Below the pieces are notes generated by a model. That model did not search any database, was not told the DNA's origin, and saw only the letters and a program-made list of their open reading frames with translations. A stretch of 46,637 nucleotides of DNA from Pseudomonadota bacterium. GTDB taxonomy: Bacteria > Pseudomonadota > Gammaproteobacteria > Steroidobacterales > Steroidobacteraceae. Made by a program: the position numbers and the translations under genes. The stretch's first letter is position 1. Each line of letters opens with the position of its first letter. Where the stretch lies: the NCBI GenBank assembly GCA_025357635.1, contig JANXOV010000048.1, forward strand, positions 1-46,637, written 5' to 3'. Shown in pieces: positions 27,608 through 36,861 of the stretch.

Positions 27608-28498
27608 ATGATCAATCTGAAAGATCTCAAATACCTGGTGGCCATCGCGGATACCGGCCATTTCGGCAAGGCAGCGCAACGCTGTTTCGTCAGCCAGCCC
27701 ACCCTGTCGGCGCAGCTGAAGAAGCTGGAGCAGTACCTGGGCGTGCAGTTGGTGGAGCGGCAGCCCAATAACATCAAGTTGACGCAGGTTGGTGCTCAGG
27801 TGGTGGCGCGTAGCCGGCACATGCTGCAGGAGGGCGAGGAGATCCTGGAGCTGGCGCGAGCCAGCGCCGACCCCCTCACCGGCAAGCTGCGGATTGCGCT
27901 GATCCCCACCATCGGCCCGTATCTGCTGCCGCGGATTACGCAGAAGATCCGCAAGGCGCTGCCAAAAATGGGCCTGATGCTGTACGAACATCAGACCGAT
28001 GCGTTGCTCAAAAGACTTCTCGAGGGTGAACTGGATCTGGGCATCCTGGCGCTGCCTGTGCCGGACGACGGGCTGCGTACGCGGGTGCTGTATGAGGAGA
28101 ATTTCCTGCTGGCGGTCCCGGATGAGCACCCGCTCGCCAAGCGCTCACGCATCAAGGTCGAGGATTTGCAGGACCAGACTGTGCTGCTGCTGGAGGATGG
28201 TCACTGTCTGCGCGATCACGCCCTGGAAGTCTGCAGCCGGGTGGAGATCCGCGAGGCGGAGAATTTCCGCGCCACCAGCCTGGAGACGCTGCGCCAGATG
28301 GTCGTGGCGGGCCTGGGCGTGACGCTGCTGCCACAGCTGGCGGTGGCGCCGCCCTTCGGTTCGCAGCGAGGACTCACCACCTTGAAGTTTGCCAACCCGC
28401 AGCCCCGGCGCACCGTGGGCGCCATCTGGCGCAAATCAACGACACGTGCAGCGGCCATCGACGCGGTGTGTGATGTCATCGAGCGCACGATGCAATGA
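27608..28498 (+). CDS. oxyR: OxyR peroxide-sensing LysR-type regulator
   Basis: A 296-residue LysR-family regulator. The winged-helix N-terminus reads INLKDLKYLVAIADTGHFG, with CFVSQPTLSAQLKKLE as the recognition helix. The redox cysteines Cys200 and Cys209 are in LLLEDGHCLRDHALEVCS, equivalent to the C199/C208 pair of E. coli OxyR, which forms a disulphide on contact with H2O2. I start it at the ATG at 27608, where the family starts, rather than nine codons upstream. Its stop overlaps the start of the lipase-CHAT gene by four bases (28495-28498), an uncommon partner for oxyR. Confidence 0.95.
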   Translation: MINLKDLKYLVAIADTGHFGKAAQRCFVSQPTLSAQLKKLEQYLGVQLVERQPNNIKLTQVGAQVVARSRHMLQEGEEILELARASADPLTGKLRIALIPTIGPYLLPRITQKIRKALPKMGLMLYEHQTDALLKRLLEGELDLGILALPVPDDGLRTRVLYEENFLLAVPDEHPLAKRSRIKVEDLQDQTVLLLEDGHCLRDHALEVCSRVEIREAENFRATSLETLRQMVVAGLGVTLLPQLAVAPPFGSQRGLTTLKFANPQPRRTVGAIWRKSTTRAAAIDAVCDVIERTMQ

Positions 28499-31470
28499 CA
28501 AAGCGACCGAACCCCGGCGAATGGGCTTTTCACGCAGGTGACGCGGCGGTGCTGCACGCCCTGGAGACGGGGCAGCACGAAGCATCGTTGCGCGAGTTTT
28601 TCGGGCTCGACGCCTACACGGACCTGACGGCCCTCGCCGCACAGGCCGCGCAGGTACGCTCGCGGCGTGCAAAGCGCCGCGGCGCATCCCCACCGCATCG
28701 CGTGCTGATCCTTCCCGGCATCATGGGCTCGAAGCTCGGCCGCGCCAGAACGGCCGGGGCGACGTCCAAGGTGCTGTGGATCGACCCGCTGCGCATCGCG
28801 GCGGGCCAGTTGACGCAACTGGCGCTACCGCGCGGCGCAGGACTCCAGCCGCTGGGCGTCATGCTGTTCACCTACGCCAAGATCAAACTGATGCTCGACA
28901 TCGCCGGCTTCGATGCGCGCTTCCATGCTTACGACTGGCGCCTTTCTTTGAGCGATCTCGGCACGCAATTGGCCGAACGCATCCTGAAAGAGGACCGGCC
29001 GGTATCGGTGGTGGCGCACAGCATGGGCGGACTGGTGGCGCGCGCCGCGCTGGGCTTGCTGCCCAAACGCAGCGTGCGCCGGGCCGTGCTGATCGGCGTG
29101 CCCAATGCCGGCACCTACGCGCCGGTGCAGGCGCTGTGCGGCACCTACCCGGCCGTACGCAAAATCGCCACGCTGGATCTGAAGCATTCGGTGGAGTTTC
29201 TGGCCAAGCACGTGTTCAGCAGCTTTCCCGGCCTGTATCAACTGCTGCCGGCGCCAGATCCCAAGATGCCGGTGAACGTGTATGACCCGGGTGCGTGGCC
29301 CCGCCCGCAGTCGCACCCGGACGTCCGGCTGCTGAAGCAGGCAATGAAAGCGCGTGATGCGCTCGCCCCGCCCGACGAACGCTTCGCGCAGATTGTCGGT
29401 ATCGGTCAGGACACCATCGTCGGCATCCATCGCTTCGGCGGCGGCTTCGGCTACGATCTAAAACCAGCCGGCGATGGCACGGTGCCGCTCGCATCGGCAT
29501 TGCTGCCCGGCGTGCCCGCCTACTACGTGGCTGAGCTTCACGGCAGCCTCACCAACCATTCGCAGGTGATTCACTGCGCCGCCGAACTGATCAAGACCGG
29601 GCGCGGCAGGGCCCTGCCGCAGCGCTGGACGCAGGGCCGGACCAGGACGCGCGCCGTCACGGATCACCAGCTGCGCACGCAGTTCCAGGCAAAAGTCGAC
29701 TGGCGAAAACTCGACTCCGCCGGCCGCGAGCGGTTGATGACGCAGTTCAGCGGCAACACCGGCGCCAGCGCCTCCAAGCCACGGCGCAAGATCGAACTTC
29801 GCATCGCTTACGGCAATATTGCAGATGCCGACGGCAGCGCGCTAGTGCTGGGCATATTCCGCAACGTCACCCCCGGCGGCGCAGCGCTGGCGGTGGACCA
29901 GCGCCTGAACGGCGCGATCCGCGAATTTACGGCGCGGCGCATGTTCTCCGGCGAAGCCGGGCAGATCTTCGCCATGCCCGCCGGCAGTCGCAGGCTGCGC
30001 GCCAAGTCGGTGGTGTTCGCCGGCATGGGCGATTTCGACCGCTTCGATGCGCAGACACAGTCCTTTGTCAGCGAGAACGTGGTGCGCACGCTGGCGCACA
30101 CGCGCATGCACGACTTCGTCACCGTGCTGTTCGGCACTGGGTCCGGCGTCAGCGTCGCCGACGCGGTGGCCAATCAATTGCGCGGTTACTTTCATGCGTT
30201 GGATGCAGCCGATGCGAGCTACGAGTTGCGGCGCATCACGTTCTGCGTGTACGACCAGCGCCGCCTGCGGCAACTGCGCACAGCGTTGCGCACGCTGATC
30301 GGCGGGGAGATTTTCACCGACGTCGACGCCACCCTCAGCGAGACAACGCTGCGGGTAATGCCCAAAGCCGTGCTTGGCAAGCCCCGGCCCAGCATTCCCA
30401 CCACGGCAACGCCAGCACCCCCGACAGCGTATCTGATCCTGTCGCAGGAGCCCGGCCTTCTCACCGATGATCGCATCTGCGTGCGCAGCTCGCTGCTCAG
30501 CGCCGGCGCCAAGGCGGCTGTGTTGAGCAGCCGGCAGGCGATTCGCCGTCATGATCTGGATGCGCTGCTCAATGACCTGCACGGCGGAGAATTTCATGAG
30601 CGGGATCTGAAGCGCTACGGCGAGCGGCTCGGCGTGCTGATGCTGCATCACGACATGCGCGAGGCACTGCTGCAATCCAAGGCCAGTCACCTGGCCGTGG
30701 TGCACGACGCCGCCATGTCGCAACTGCCCTGGGAGACCTTGAGCATCGGCGCCTGGACGCCGGCCATGGCTGCCGGCGTATCGCGACGCTATGCCGCCGA
30801 GAATCTGTCAGTAGCTCGCTGGAGCGAGACGCGGCGCATGGGCGAGACGCTCGAAGTCCTGCTGGTCGCCAACCCGACGCAGGATCTGCCAGGAGCACAA
30901 GCCGAAGCACAGCGGCTGACCCGTGTCTTCGCCGGCCGCGCCGACATCCGGCTGCACGTCGTGCAGGGTGCGCAGGCCACTCGCGCCCGGCTATTGAATG
31001 ACTTCCGCTCCGGTGCGTTCGATGTGCTGCACTATGCCGGTCATGCGCATTTCGACGAGCGTGAGCCGCAGCGCAGCGGCATCGTCTGCGCGAAGGAAGA
31101 GATCCTGAGCGGCAGCGATCTGGCGGCACTGCAAAGCCTGCCGGCACTGGTGTTTTTCAATGCCTGCGAGTCCGGGCGGCTGCGCGCGGCCAGGCCAGGC
31201 CGCCGGATCCGGCGCGCGCTTGCGGCGACCGATGGCCTTGCCGAAAGTTTTTTGCGCGGCGGCGTCGCCAATTATCTGGGCACCTACTGGCCGGTGGGCG
31301 ATGATGCGGCGCTGGCGTTTTCCACAGCGCTATACTCGAGCATCGTCGCGGGCAATGCGTTGGGTTATGCGATCAACCGCGCCCGCGCGGCGGTGCGCGC
31401 CGCGCACTCCTGCGACTGGGCCGACTACATGCACTATGGCAGCTACGAATTTGCCATCAAGGGACCGTAA
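28495..31470 (+). CDS. Lipase-CHAT protease fusion, 991 residues
   Basis: Three parts are visible. Residues about 68-375 form an LCAT/triacylglycerol-lipase-like alpha/beta hydrolase: PGIMGSK (74-80), the nucleophile elbow VAHSMGGL (Ser176), a probable acid Asp327 in GDGTVP and a His at 349 or 355 (LHGSLTNHSQ). Residues about 430-600 form a middle domain (VLGIFRNVTPGGAALAVDQ, KSVVFAGMGDFDRF) that resembles the N-terminal macro-like domain of M17 aminopeptidases. Residues about 700-991 form a CHAT caspase-like protease with QLPWETL, the catalytic His850 in LHYAGHAHF and Cys891 in FFNACESG, and the closing YLGTYWPVGDDAAL. No signal peptide is present. All catalytic residues are in place. Pairing a membrane-lipid hydrolase with a CHAT protease suggests a conflict or cell-death effector, which is inference. 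Confidence 0.88.
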   Translation: MTKRPNPGEWAFHAGDAAVLHALETGQHEASLREFFGLDAYTDLTALAAQAAQVRSRRAKRRGASPPHRVLILPGIMGSKLGRARTAGATSKVLWIDPLRIAAGQLTQLALPRGAGLQPLGVMLFTYAKIKLMLDIAGFDARFHAYDWRLSLSDLGTQLAERILKEDRPVSVVAHSMGGLVARAALGLLPKRSVRRAVLIGVPNAGTYAPVQALCGTYPAVRKIATLDLKHSVEFLAKHVFSSFPGLYQLLPAPDPKMPVNVYDPGAWPRPQSHPDVRLLKQAMKARDALAPPDERFAQIVGIGQDTIVGIHRFGGGFGYDLKPAGDGTVPLASALLPGVPAYYVAELHGSLTNHSQVIHCAAELIKTGRGRALPQRWTQGRTRTRAVTDHQLRTQFQAKVDWRKLDSAGRERLMTQFSGNTGASASKPRRKIELRIAYGNIADADGSALVLGIFRNVTPGGAALAVDQRLNGAIREFTARRMFSGEAGQIFAMPAGSRRLRAKSVVFAGMGDFDRFDAQTQSFVSENVVRTLAHTRMHDFVTVLFGTGSGVSVADAVANQLRGYFHALDAADASYELRRITFCVYDQRRLRQLRTALRTLIGGEIFTDVDATLSETTLRVMPKAVLGKPRPSIPTTATPAPPTAYLILSQEPGLLTDDRICVRSSLLSAGAKAAVLSSRQAIRRHDLDALLNDLHGGEFHERDLKRYGERLGVLMLHHDMREALLQSKASHLAVVHDAAMSQLPWETLSIGAWTPAMAAGVSRRYAAENLSVARWSETRRMGETLEVLLVANPTQDLPGAQAEAQRLTRVFAGRADIRLHVVQGAQATRARLLNDFRSGAFDVLHYAGHAHFDEREPQRSGIVCAKEEILSGSDLAALQSLPALVFFNACESGRLRAARPGRRIRRALAATDGLAESFLRGGVANYLGTYWPVGDDAALAFSTALYSSIVAGNALGYAINRARAAVRAAHSCDWADYMHYGSYEFAIKGP

Positions 31471-31473
31471 TAT

Positions 31474-32793
31474 ATGAAGATTCCTGCCCCGCTCTGGATA
31501 CTCGCTGCAACCGTCACTCTGGCGTGCAACACGAGCCTGGCGCAAAAACTCTCGGCACCCGAGGCCGCCACCGTGCGCGCGGTTGATGAAGGCAACGCAG
31601 CGGCGCAGTCGCTGCTCGAGACCATCGTCAACATGAACTCCGGCACCTTCAACATCGCCGGCGTCAGCGCCGTGGGTAAAGTGCTCGAGCGCGAGTTGCA
31701 GGGCCTGGGCTTCAAAACCACTTCGATCAATGAAGAGGCGGTGAAGCGCGCACCGTCGCTGCTTGCCGAGCATCGCGGCCGCCGCGGCGGCAAACGCGTG
31801 CTGCTCATCGGTCATATGGACACCGTGTTCGAGCCCACGCATCCGTTCCAGCGGCTGGAGCGCAACGGCAACATCATCACCGGGCCGGGCGTAAACGACA
31901 TGAAGGGCGGACTGGTGGTGATGATCGCCGGCTTGCGGGCGCTGCATGGCGCGGGCCTGCTGAAGGATGCGAACATCAGCGTGTTCATCACTGCCGATGA
32001 AGAAGCCGCCGGCGAGACGATCGAAAGTTCGCGCAAAGATCTGATCGCTGCGGCCCGGAACGCCGATGTGGCGTTGTCGTTTGAAGGCGTGGTGGTCCGA
32101 GACGGCCTCGAGTACGCCAGCACCGCGCGCCGTGGTTCCACACAATGGAAATTGCACGTCAAGGCCAAGGCCGCCCACTCCGGCAGCATCTTCAGCAAGG
32201 ATACGGGCGATGGCGCCGCGTTCGAGATGAGCCGCGTCCTGGCTCAGTTCCATGACACGCTGCGCGAACCGAATATGACCTACAGCGTCGGCCTGGCGCT
32301 GGCGGGTTCACAGATCAAGGTGCAGCCCGACGGCAACGCCTCGGTGGCGGGCAAGGGTAACATCGTGCCCGGCGAGGCCATGGTCATCGGCGATCTGCGC
32401 GTGCTCACGCCCGAACAACTGACGCGAGTGCAGGAGAAGATGAAGGCCATTGCCACCGCCAGTCTGCCCGGCACGCAGTCTGCGCTTGAGTTCGAGCAAG
32501 GCTATCCGCCGATGGCGCCGACGCCGGGCAACATCGCATTGTTGACCGAACTCAATGGCGTGAACCAGTCCCTCGGCGCGCCTGCGCTGCAGGCACTCGA
32601 CCCCATGCTGCGCGGAGCCGGTGATGCCTCCTTCATTGCGCCGTTCATCGACGTTCTCGACGGCGTGGGTCTGGCGGGCGAAGGCTCGCACACGGCAACG
32701 GAGAATGCGGACTTGAGCCGCCTGCCGCTGCAGACAAAGCGCACCGCACTGCTGATACATCGCCTGACTCGGCAATCAGTTCGAGCCCGCTAG
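31474..32793 (+). CDS. Exported M20 metallopeptidase (carboxypeptidase G2-like)
   Basis: A 439-residue M20 peptidase. The signal peptide is MKIPAPLWILAATVTLACN, cut near SLAQ. The zinc ligands and catalytic residues are visible: His114 and Asp116 in LLIGHMDTVF, Asp142 in GPGVNDMKGG, Glu176/Glu177 in FITADEEAAGE, and a C-terminal His in GEGSHTATENAD. Carboxypeptidase G2-type enzymes remove C-terminal glutamate or split small peptides and folates in the periplasm. The ATG is three bases after the lipase-CHAT stop, so it is co-transcribed with oxyR and the fusion gene. Confidence 0.9.
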   Translation: MKIPAPLWILAATVTLACNTSLAQKLSAPEAATVRAVDEGNAAAQSLLETIVNMNSGTFNIAGVSAVGKVLERELQGLGFKTTSINEEAVKRAPSLLAEHRGRRGGKRVLLIGHMDTVFEPTHPFQRLERNGNIITGPGVNDMKGGLVVMIAGLRALHGAGLLKDANISVFITADEEAAGETIESSRKDLIAAARNADVALSFEGVVVRDGLEYASTARRGSTQWKLHVKAKAAHSGSIFSKDTGDGAAFEMSRVLAQFHDTLREPNMTYSVGLALAGSQIKVQPDGNASVAGKGNIVPGEAMVIGDLRVLTPEQLTRVQEKMKAIATASLPGTQSALEFEQGYPPMAPTPGNIALLTELNGVNQSLGAPALQALDPMLRGAGDASFIAPFIDVLDGVGLAGEGSHTATENADLSRLPLQTKRTALLIHRLTRQSVRAR

Positions 32794-32806
32794 CAACCAC
32801 GAACTC

Positions 32807-34696
32807 TTATGTCGCCGCCGCGGCCTCACGGGCCGCCTTGAGTTGTTTCCAGTTCGGTGCGTACTTGAGCGCCTCGTCGTACTTGGCGAGGGAGTCTTTT
32901 TTCTCGCCCCGCTTCGCCAGCACATCGCCCCACGCCTTGAGCGGATCGGCCCATCGGGGACCCCGTTGATTGGCCTCTTTCAGCTTCGCCGCCGCCGGCA
33001 GATCGCCGTGGTTCGCCAACGCCAGACCCCAGGAGTAGTAGCCCGCGGGCAGGCTCGGCGCCAGCTTGACGGATTTTGCATACCACTCCTCTGCGCCGGC
33101 CCAGTCGCCGCGTCGGGCGAGGATGTCGGCCTTGAACCGATAGCAATCCACGAATTTGAGCTGACCCACCGCCGCCAACGCTTCATCGGCCTTTGCTGAT
33201 TGTCCGGCCGCTTCAAACAGGGGTGGTGCAAGACAGATCACCGGTGTGAAATTGGTGGCGACCACCGGGTTGGCATAGGCTGCTCGAAGGACATCCATCT
33301 CCCTGGCTCCCGCAGCGGCATCTCCAATCTCAGCGGCCAGCAAACCCCGAACCAATGCCGCAAGCGTCGTATCCGCCGGCGAATGCGCATCGACCTGTGT
33401 GGTTCTCAGCCTGAACTCTGCCGCCTCAACATCGTGCATCTGCACGTCGATCTGCGCCACGTTCAGATTTTCCGAACCGCTGGACTCGGTGATACTTCCA
33501 ACGCCTCCGTAGGATTCCATGTCGGAGATGAAACCGGCGCGCAGCGCCGACAGGTTCCAGGTCAAGACATCCCAGTATTGGTACATGTTCTCATCCGCCC
33601 GTCCCGGTCTGCCGCCTGCTGCGCTGAGCATCTTCTCCCCGATGGGTGTTACGCTTTCCTCCTCACCGAGATTGCTGAGCATCTCCATGACGTTGTAAAG
33701 GCCAATCCAATAGTCAGGCTTGAGCCTGACCGCCTCGCGATACAGATGCAGCGCCTGCCGCAGCGTCGCTTCAACGTCACCGCCTTTAGCGATCACTGCG
33801 TTAGCCCAGGCATTGAGCAGATAGGGCCGCTCGGCAGACCCGGCCGTGGCGTACGCGTCCTGACTGAAGCGGATGGCCTCATCACTGCGTCCCTTGTCGC
33901 CCAGGTACCACGCCCAGAGTCCCGGCTGCGACTGCGCGTAGACATACTCACCTGCCTGCGTCATGAGTTTGTCGAGGTCGCCGGCGTCATCAGTGAATTT
34001 TTTCGGCAGAACGCCGGTACCGCGCACCGTGAGCGCAAAGCCGTCATTCGCAGTTTTCAACAAATCACCCTCGATACGCAGGTCGTGTCCCAGGCGCGCT
34101 CGAAGCAACCGCTGGATCTGCCCGATCGACAGCCCGGTCTCCGGAATTTCGATCGAAATCTCGTTGGTCCAGGCATTCGAAAGCGCGCGATGCTCCGCGC
34201 TGCTGCGGTTCGCCGCCTGAATCCGCGTCAGCACGTCGAGCAGTCCCGATGCCAGGACCTTGCCGTTGATGCCGTTCGCAGCCAGCGCGGGAGGGGAATC
34301 GAACGGATCGATCACGACGCTTCGCGCGGTGAGTGCCTCGTGCAGCATCCCGGCGATGCCGAGTCCGATGACCGTCGCGACAAGCGCCACGAACACCTGA
34401 AATCCGATTCGAAGAGTCTGGCCCAGACGCTGCCCGCGCAGCAGGTGCGATTGATGCCGCAAGTGCGCAAGGCGCAGCGCATGTTCGTCTTTGAGATGTT
34501 CACATTGCGTTTCCAGCAGCCGCGACTGGTGATCCAGAAAGATCTCGGTCTTGCGAGCGACTCCCGGGTCATTACCGGACAGCCTCGCGGTAACCGCGGC
34601 CGCAAACGCCTCCGCGCCGGCCAAAACCTCAGGAGTTTCAGCTTCCGGCTTGTCGTCCTCCTCACCAAGAATACCGCCGAGCAACCCTTCAGCCAT
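32807..34696 (-). CDS. Membrane-anchored TPR protein
   Basis: A 629-residue protein. It begins with an acidic cytoplasmic segment (GEEDDKPEAETPE), an amphipathic helix rich in His/Leu (LRLAHLRHQSHLLRGQR) and one membrane helix at about residues 97-117 (VFVALVATVIGLGIAGML). The long domain beyond it contains TPR-like helical repeats (AIRFSQDAYATAG, ALHLYREAVRLKPDYW, AEEWYAKSVKLAPSLPAGYY, SLAKYDEALKYAPNWKQL). A scaffold or sensor role is likely; no enzymatic motif is seen. It lies 36 bases after an NTF2-like lipoprotein gene on the same strand and probably shares its promoter. It is convergent with the M20 gene. Confidence 0.78.
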   Translation of the reverse strand: MAEGLLGGILGEEDDKPEAETPEVLAGAEAFAAAVTARLSGNDPGVARKTEIFLDHQSRLLETQCEHLKDEHALRLAHLRHQSHLLRGQRLGQTLRIGFQVFVALVATVIGLGIAGMLHEALTARSVVIDPFDSPPALAANGINGKVLASGLLDVLTRIQAANRSSAEHRALSNAWTNEISIEIPETGLSIGQIQRLLRARLGHDLRIEGDLLKTANDGFALTVRGTGVLPKKFTDDAGDLDKLMTQAGEYVYAQSQPGLWAWYLGDKGRSDEAIRFSQDAYATAGSAERPYLLNAWANAVIAKGGDVEATLRQALHLYREAVRLKPDYWIGLYNVMEMLSNLGEEESVTPIGEKMLSAAGGRPGRADENMYQYWDVLTWNLSALRAGFISDMESYGGVGSITESSGSENLNVAQIDVQMHDVEAAEFRLRTTQVDAHSPADTTLAALVRGLLAAEIGDAAAGAREMDVLRAAYANPVVATNFTPVICLAPPLFEAAGQSAKADEALAAVGQLKFVDCYRFKADILARRGDWAGAEEWYAKSVKLAPSLPAGYYSWGLALANHGDLPAAAKLKEANQRGPRWADPLKAWGDVLAKRGEKKDSLAKYDEALKYAPNWKQLKAAREAAAAT

Positions 34697-34732
34697 TTCA
34701 ATTTCCTTGCGAGGCGCGCATCAACAGCGTGG

Positions 34733-35233
34733 CTACTTCGCCGGTTCAGGAGCCGGTGGTGCGTCGTCGTTCCAGATGTCGCGGATCATGAGCCATTTGC
34801 CGTCGACCTTGCGCCAGATCTCGATGTACTTGCCGGTCTCAACCGACTTGCCGGCAGTGTCGACCACCGAGGACGTACCCGCGTGCCAGGCGAGATCGCC
34901 CGAGATGCCGACGTCACTGTCGCCGATCTTTTCCGTGAGGCCTGCGGCCTTGGCGGCGGCAGTGTCTTTTGTCAGGAAGTCTTTGATTGCCGCGCGTCCG
35001 GTCAAGGTGGTTGCGTTGGCCGGCATCAGCACCGCGTCCTCGGTGTAGAGCGCGACTATCTTGTCAACCTCACCGGCGTTGTAGGCTTCGGTCCAGCTCA
35101 CGGTGGCGGCGCGGATCACTGCTTCATCGGCCGCAAGCGCCGTGGGCGTCTGGGTCGTTGGCGCACGCTGACCACAACCGGCGGTAACCACCAGGGCAAA
35201 CGAGATGAACAGCATCGGGATTGTCAGGCGCAT
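34733..35233 (-). CDS. NTF2/SnoaL-like lipoprotein
   Basis: A 166-residue protein. The lipobox VTAGC places Cys20 as the acylated residue, followed by a short linker. The domain has VSWTEAYNAGEVDKIVALYT, DAVLMPANATTLTGRAAI and EIWRKVDGKWLMIRDIWN, the SgcJ/EcaC or DUF4440 type of NTF2 fold. Such proteins bind small molecules; the ligand is unknown. The ATG at 35233 starts the signal peptide directly. Confidence 0.82.
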   Translation of the reverse strand: MRLTIPMLFISFALVVTAGCGQRAPTTQTPTALAADEAVIRAATVSWTEAYNAGEVDKIVALYTEDAVLMPANATTLTGRAAIKDFLTKDTAAAKAAGLTEKIGDSDVGISGDLAWHAGTSSVVDTAGKSVETGKYIEIWRKVDGKWLMIRDIWNDDAPPAPEPAK

Positions 35234-35328
35234 CGTCGATCCCCTTATGACCAATGGTTGTTTGTTCGCAATGACCGCGCCATCATCGCACGCGGACGAG
35301 CCGCAGTGAACGCCTGGGAGAGGTCATA

Positions 35329-35451
35329 GTGAAATTTGTCGGCATATCGGGAAGCCTGCGTAGCGCGTCTATCAATAGCGAATTTCTTCGCGCCGCAATA
35401 GGACGCCACGACGCACACCCTCGAATGGTTATGCTACCCCAGAGTGCTTGA
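35329..35451 (+). pseudogene. N-terminal remnant of an NADPH-dependent FMN reductase
   Basis: From the GTG at 35329 the frame reads KFVGISGSLRSASINSEFLR, the flavin-binding N-terminus (GSLRxxSxN) of NADPH-dependent FMN reductases (ChrR/ArsH-like). It then loses resemblance and stops after 40 codons. The stop overlaps the first codon of chrA. The remaining ~130 residues are absent. A ChrR-type chromate/quinone reductase next to chrA would make sense as a former pair. Confidence 0.7.
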
Positions 35452-36803
35452 ACGTGCCGTCAGCAGGAAGAGCGGGGTCCGACTCTAAGGTTAGCGTGAG
35501 CTTCTGGGAAGCCTTCCGCTTTTGGCTCAAGCTGGGCTTCATCAGCTTTGGCGGCCCTGCGGGACAGATCGCCATCATGCATCAGGAGTTGGTCGAGAAA
35601 CGGCGCTGGCTTTCAGAGCGCCGCTTCCTGCATGCATTGAACTACTGCATGGTATTGCCTGGCCCGGAAGCGCAGCAGCTGGCAACCTATATCGGCTGGC
35701 TGATGCACCGAACCTGGGGCGGCATCGTCGCCGGGGTTCTGTTCGTCCTACCCTCGCTGTTCATACTGATCGCGCTTTCGTGGCTCTACGTCACTTTCGG
35801 TGATGTGCCGCTGGTCGCAGGATTGTTCTACGGGATCAAGCCCGCCGTGACCGCGATCGTTGTTCGAGCGGTGCACCGCATTGGTTCGCGAACGCTGAAG
35901 AACTTTCCACTATGGGGAATTGCGGCCGCATCGTTCGTGGCGATGTTCGCCGCCAATGTTCCATTTCCGATCATCATCGTCGCAGCCGCCTTAGCAGGCT
36001 ATGCCGGCGGCCGCATCGCCCCCGATAAGTTCAAAGTGGGCGGTGGTCATGGCAAGGCAGACGCGTCCTACGGCCTTGCGCTGATCGACGATCACACGCC
36101 GACGCCTGTGCATGCGCGCTTCCGGTGGTCTCGACTGGTCGTCATTGTGCTTATTGGCGCACTGCTGTGGCTACTTCCGATGTCTGCACTGATGTTCACT
36201 CAAGGCTGGCGCGGGACGCTTGCACAAATGGGCTGGTTCTTCACGAAAGCGGCGTTCTTGACCTTCGGCGGTGCTTACGCCGTGCTTCCCTACGTCTATC
36301 AAGGAGCAGTGGGTACCTACGGGTGGCTCACGCCCACGCAAATGATCGATGGCCTCGCCCTCGGTGAGACAACGCCGGGCCCACTGATCATGGTGGTTGC
36401 CTTTGTCGGCTTTGTCGGTGGACATGCGGCCGCAGTATTCGGACCGGAACGATCGTTGCTGTCCGGTGTCGTGGCAGCAACCCTGGTGACCTGGTTTACA
36501 TTCCTGCCGTCTTTCTTATTCATCTTCGCCGGTGGTCCTCTGGTGGAGTCTACGCGCGAAGACCTCAAGTTCACCGCGCCCCTGACCGCCATCACCGCAG
36601 CGGTCGTCGGCGTCATCCTCAACCTGGCGCTGTTCTTTGGATACCACGTCCTTTGGCCTCATGGCTTTGCAGGCGCCGTGGACGCATTGTCGGCAGCGAT
36701 GGCCGTCGCGGCCGCCGTCGCGCTAATTCGTTTCAAGCGCAGCGTCATTGAGGTCATCGCAACCTGCGCAGTGATTGGTCTTGCTGCGCGAGTGCTCTAC
36801 TAG
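35448..36803 (+). CDS. chrA: Chromate transporter ChrA (long-chain type)
   Basis: A 451-residue membrane protein of the CHR superfamily, made of two homologous halves. The first has LGFISFGGPAGQIAIMHQEL, with RRWLSERRFLHALNYCMVLP and GPEAQQLATYIGW. The second repeats the pattern with AFLTFGGAYAVLPYVYQ, YGWLTPTQMIDGLALGETTP and GPLIMVVAFVGFVGGH. ChrA exports chromate from the cytoplasm. The start is uncertain: the frame opens at TTG 35448, but GTG at 35454 or 35496 (VSFWEAFRFW) is also possible, and no strong ribosome site decides. It overlaps the reductase remnant. Confidence 0.93.
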   Translation: MNVPSAGRAGSDSKVSVSFWEAFRFWLKLGFISFGGPAGQIAIMHQELVEKRRWLSERRFLHALNYCMVLPGPEAQQLATYIGWLMHRTWGGIVAGVLFVLPSLFILIALSWLYVTFGDVPLVAGLFYGIKPAVTAIVVRAVHRIGSRTLKNFPLWGIAAASFVAMFAANVPFPIIIVAAALAGYAGGRIAPDKFKVGGGHGKADASYGLALIDDHTPTPVHARFRWSRLVVIVLIGALLWLLPMSALMFTQGWRGTLAQMGWFFTKAAFLTFGGAYAVLPYVYQGAVGTYGWLTPTQMIDGLALGETTPGPLIMVVAFVGFVGGHAAAVFGPERSLLSGVVAATLVTWFTFLPSFLFIFAGGPLVESTREDLKFTAPLTAITAAVVGVILNLALFFGYHVLWPHGFAGAVDALSAAMAVAAAVALIRFKRSVIEVIATCAVIGLAARVLY

Positions 36804-36861
36804 GTTATGCTTGCGGAAGTGCGAACGAAGGGCCGGTAGCAGTCCTTACACGGAGAAGCAT

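Noticed and set aside
33200..35329. 709-codon plus-strand open frame opposite the TPR gene
   Set aside because: It runs antisense to two well-supported minus-strand genes and has no recognisable domain.
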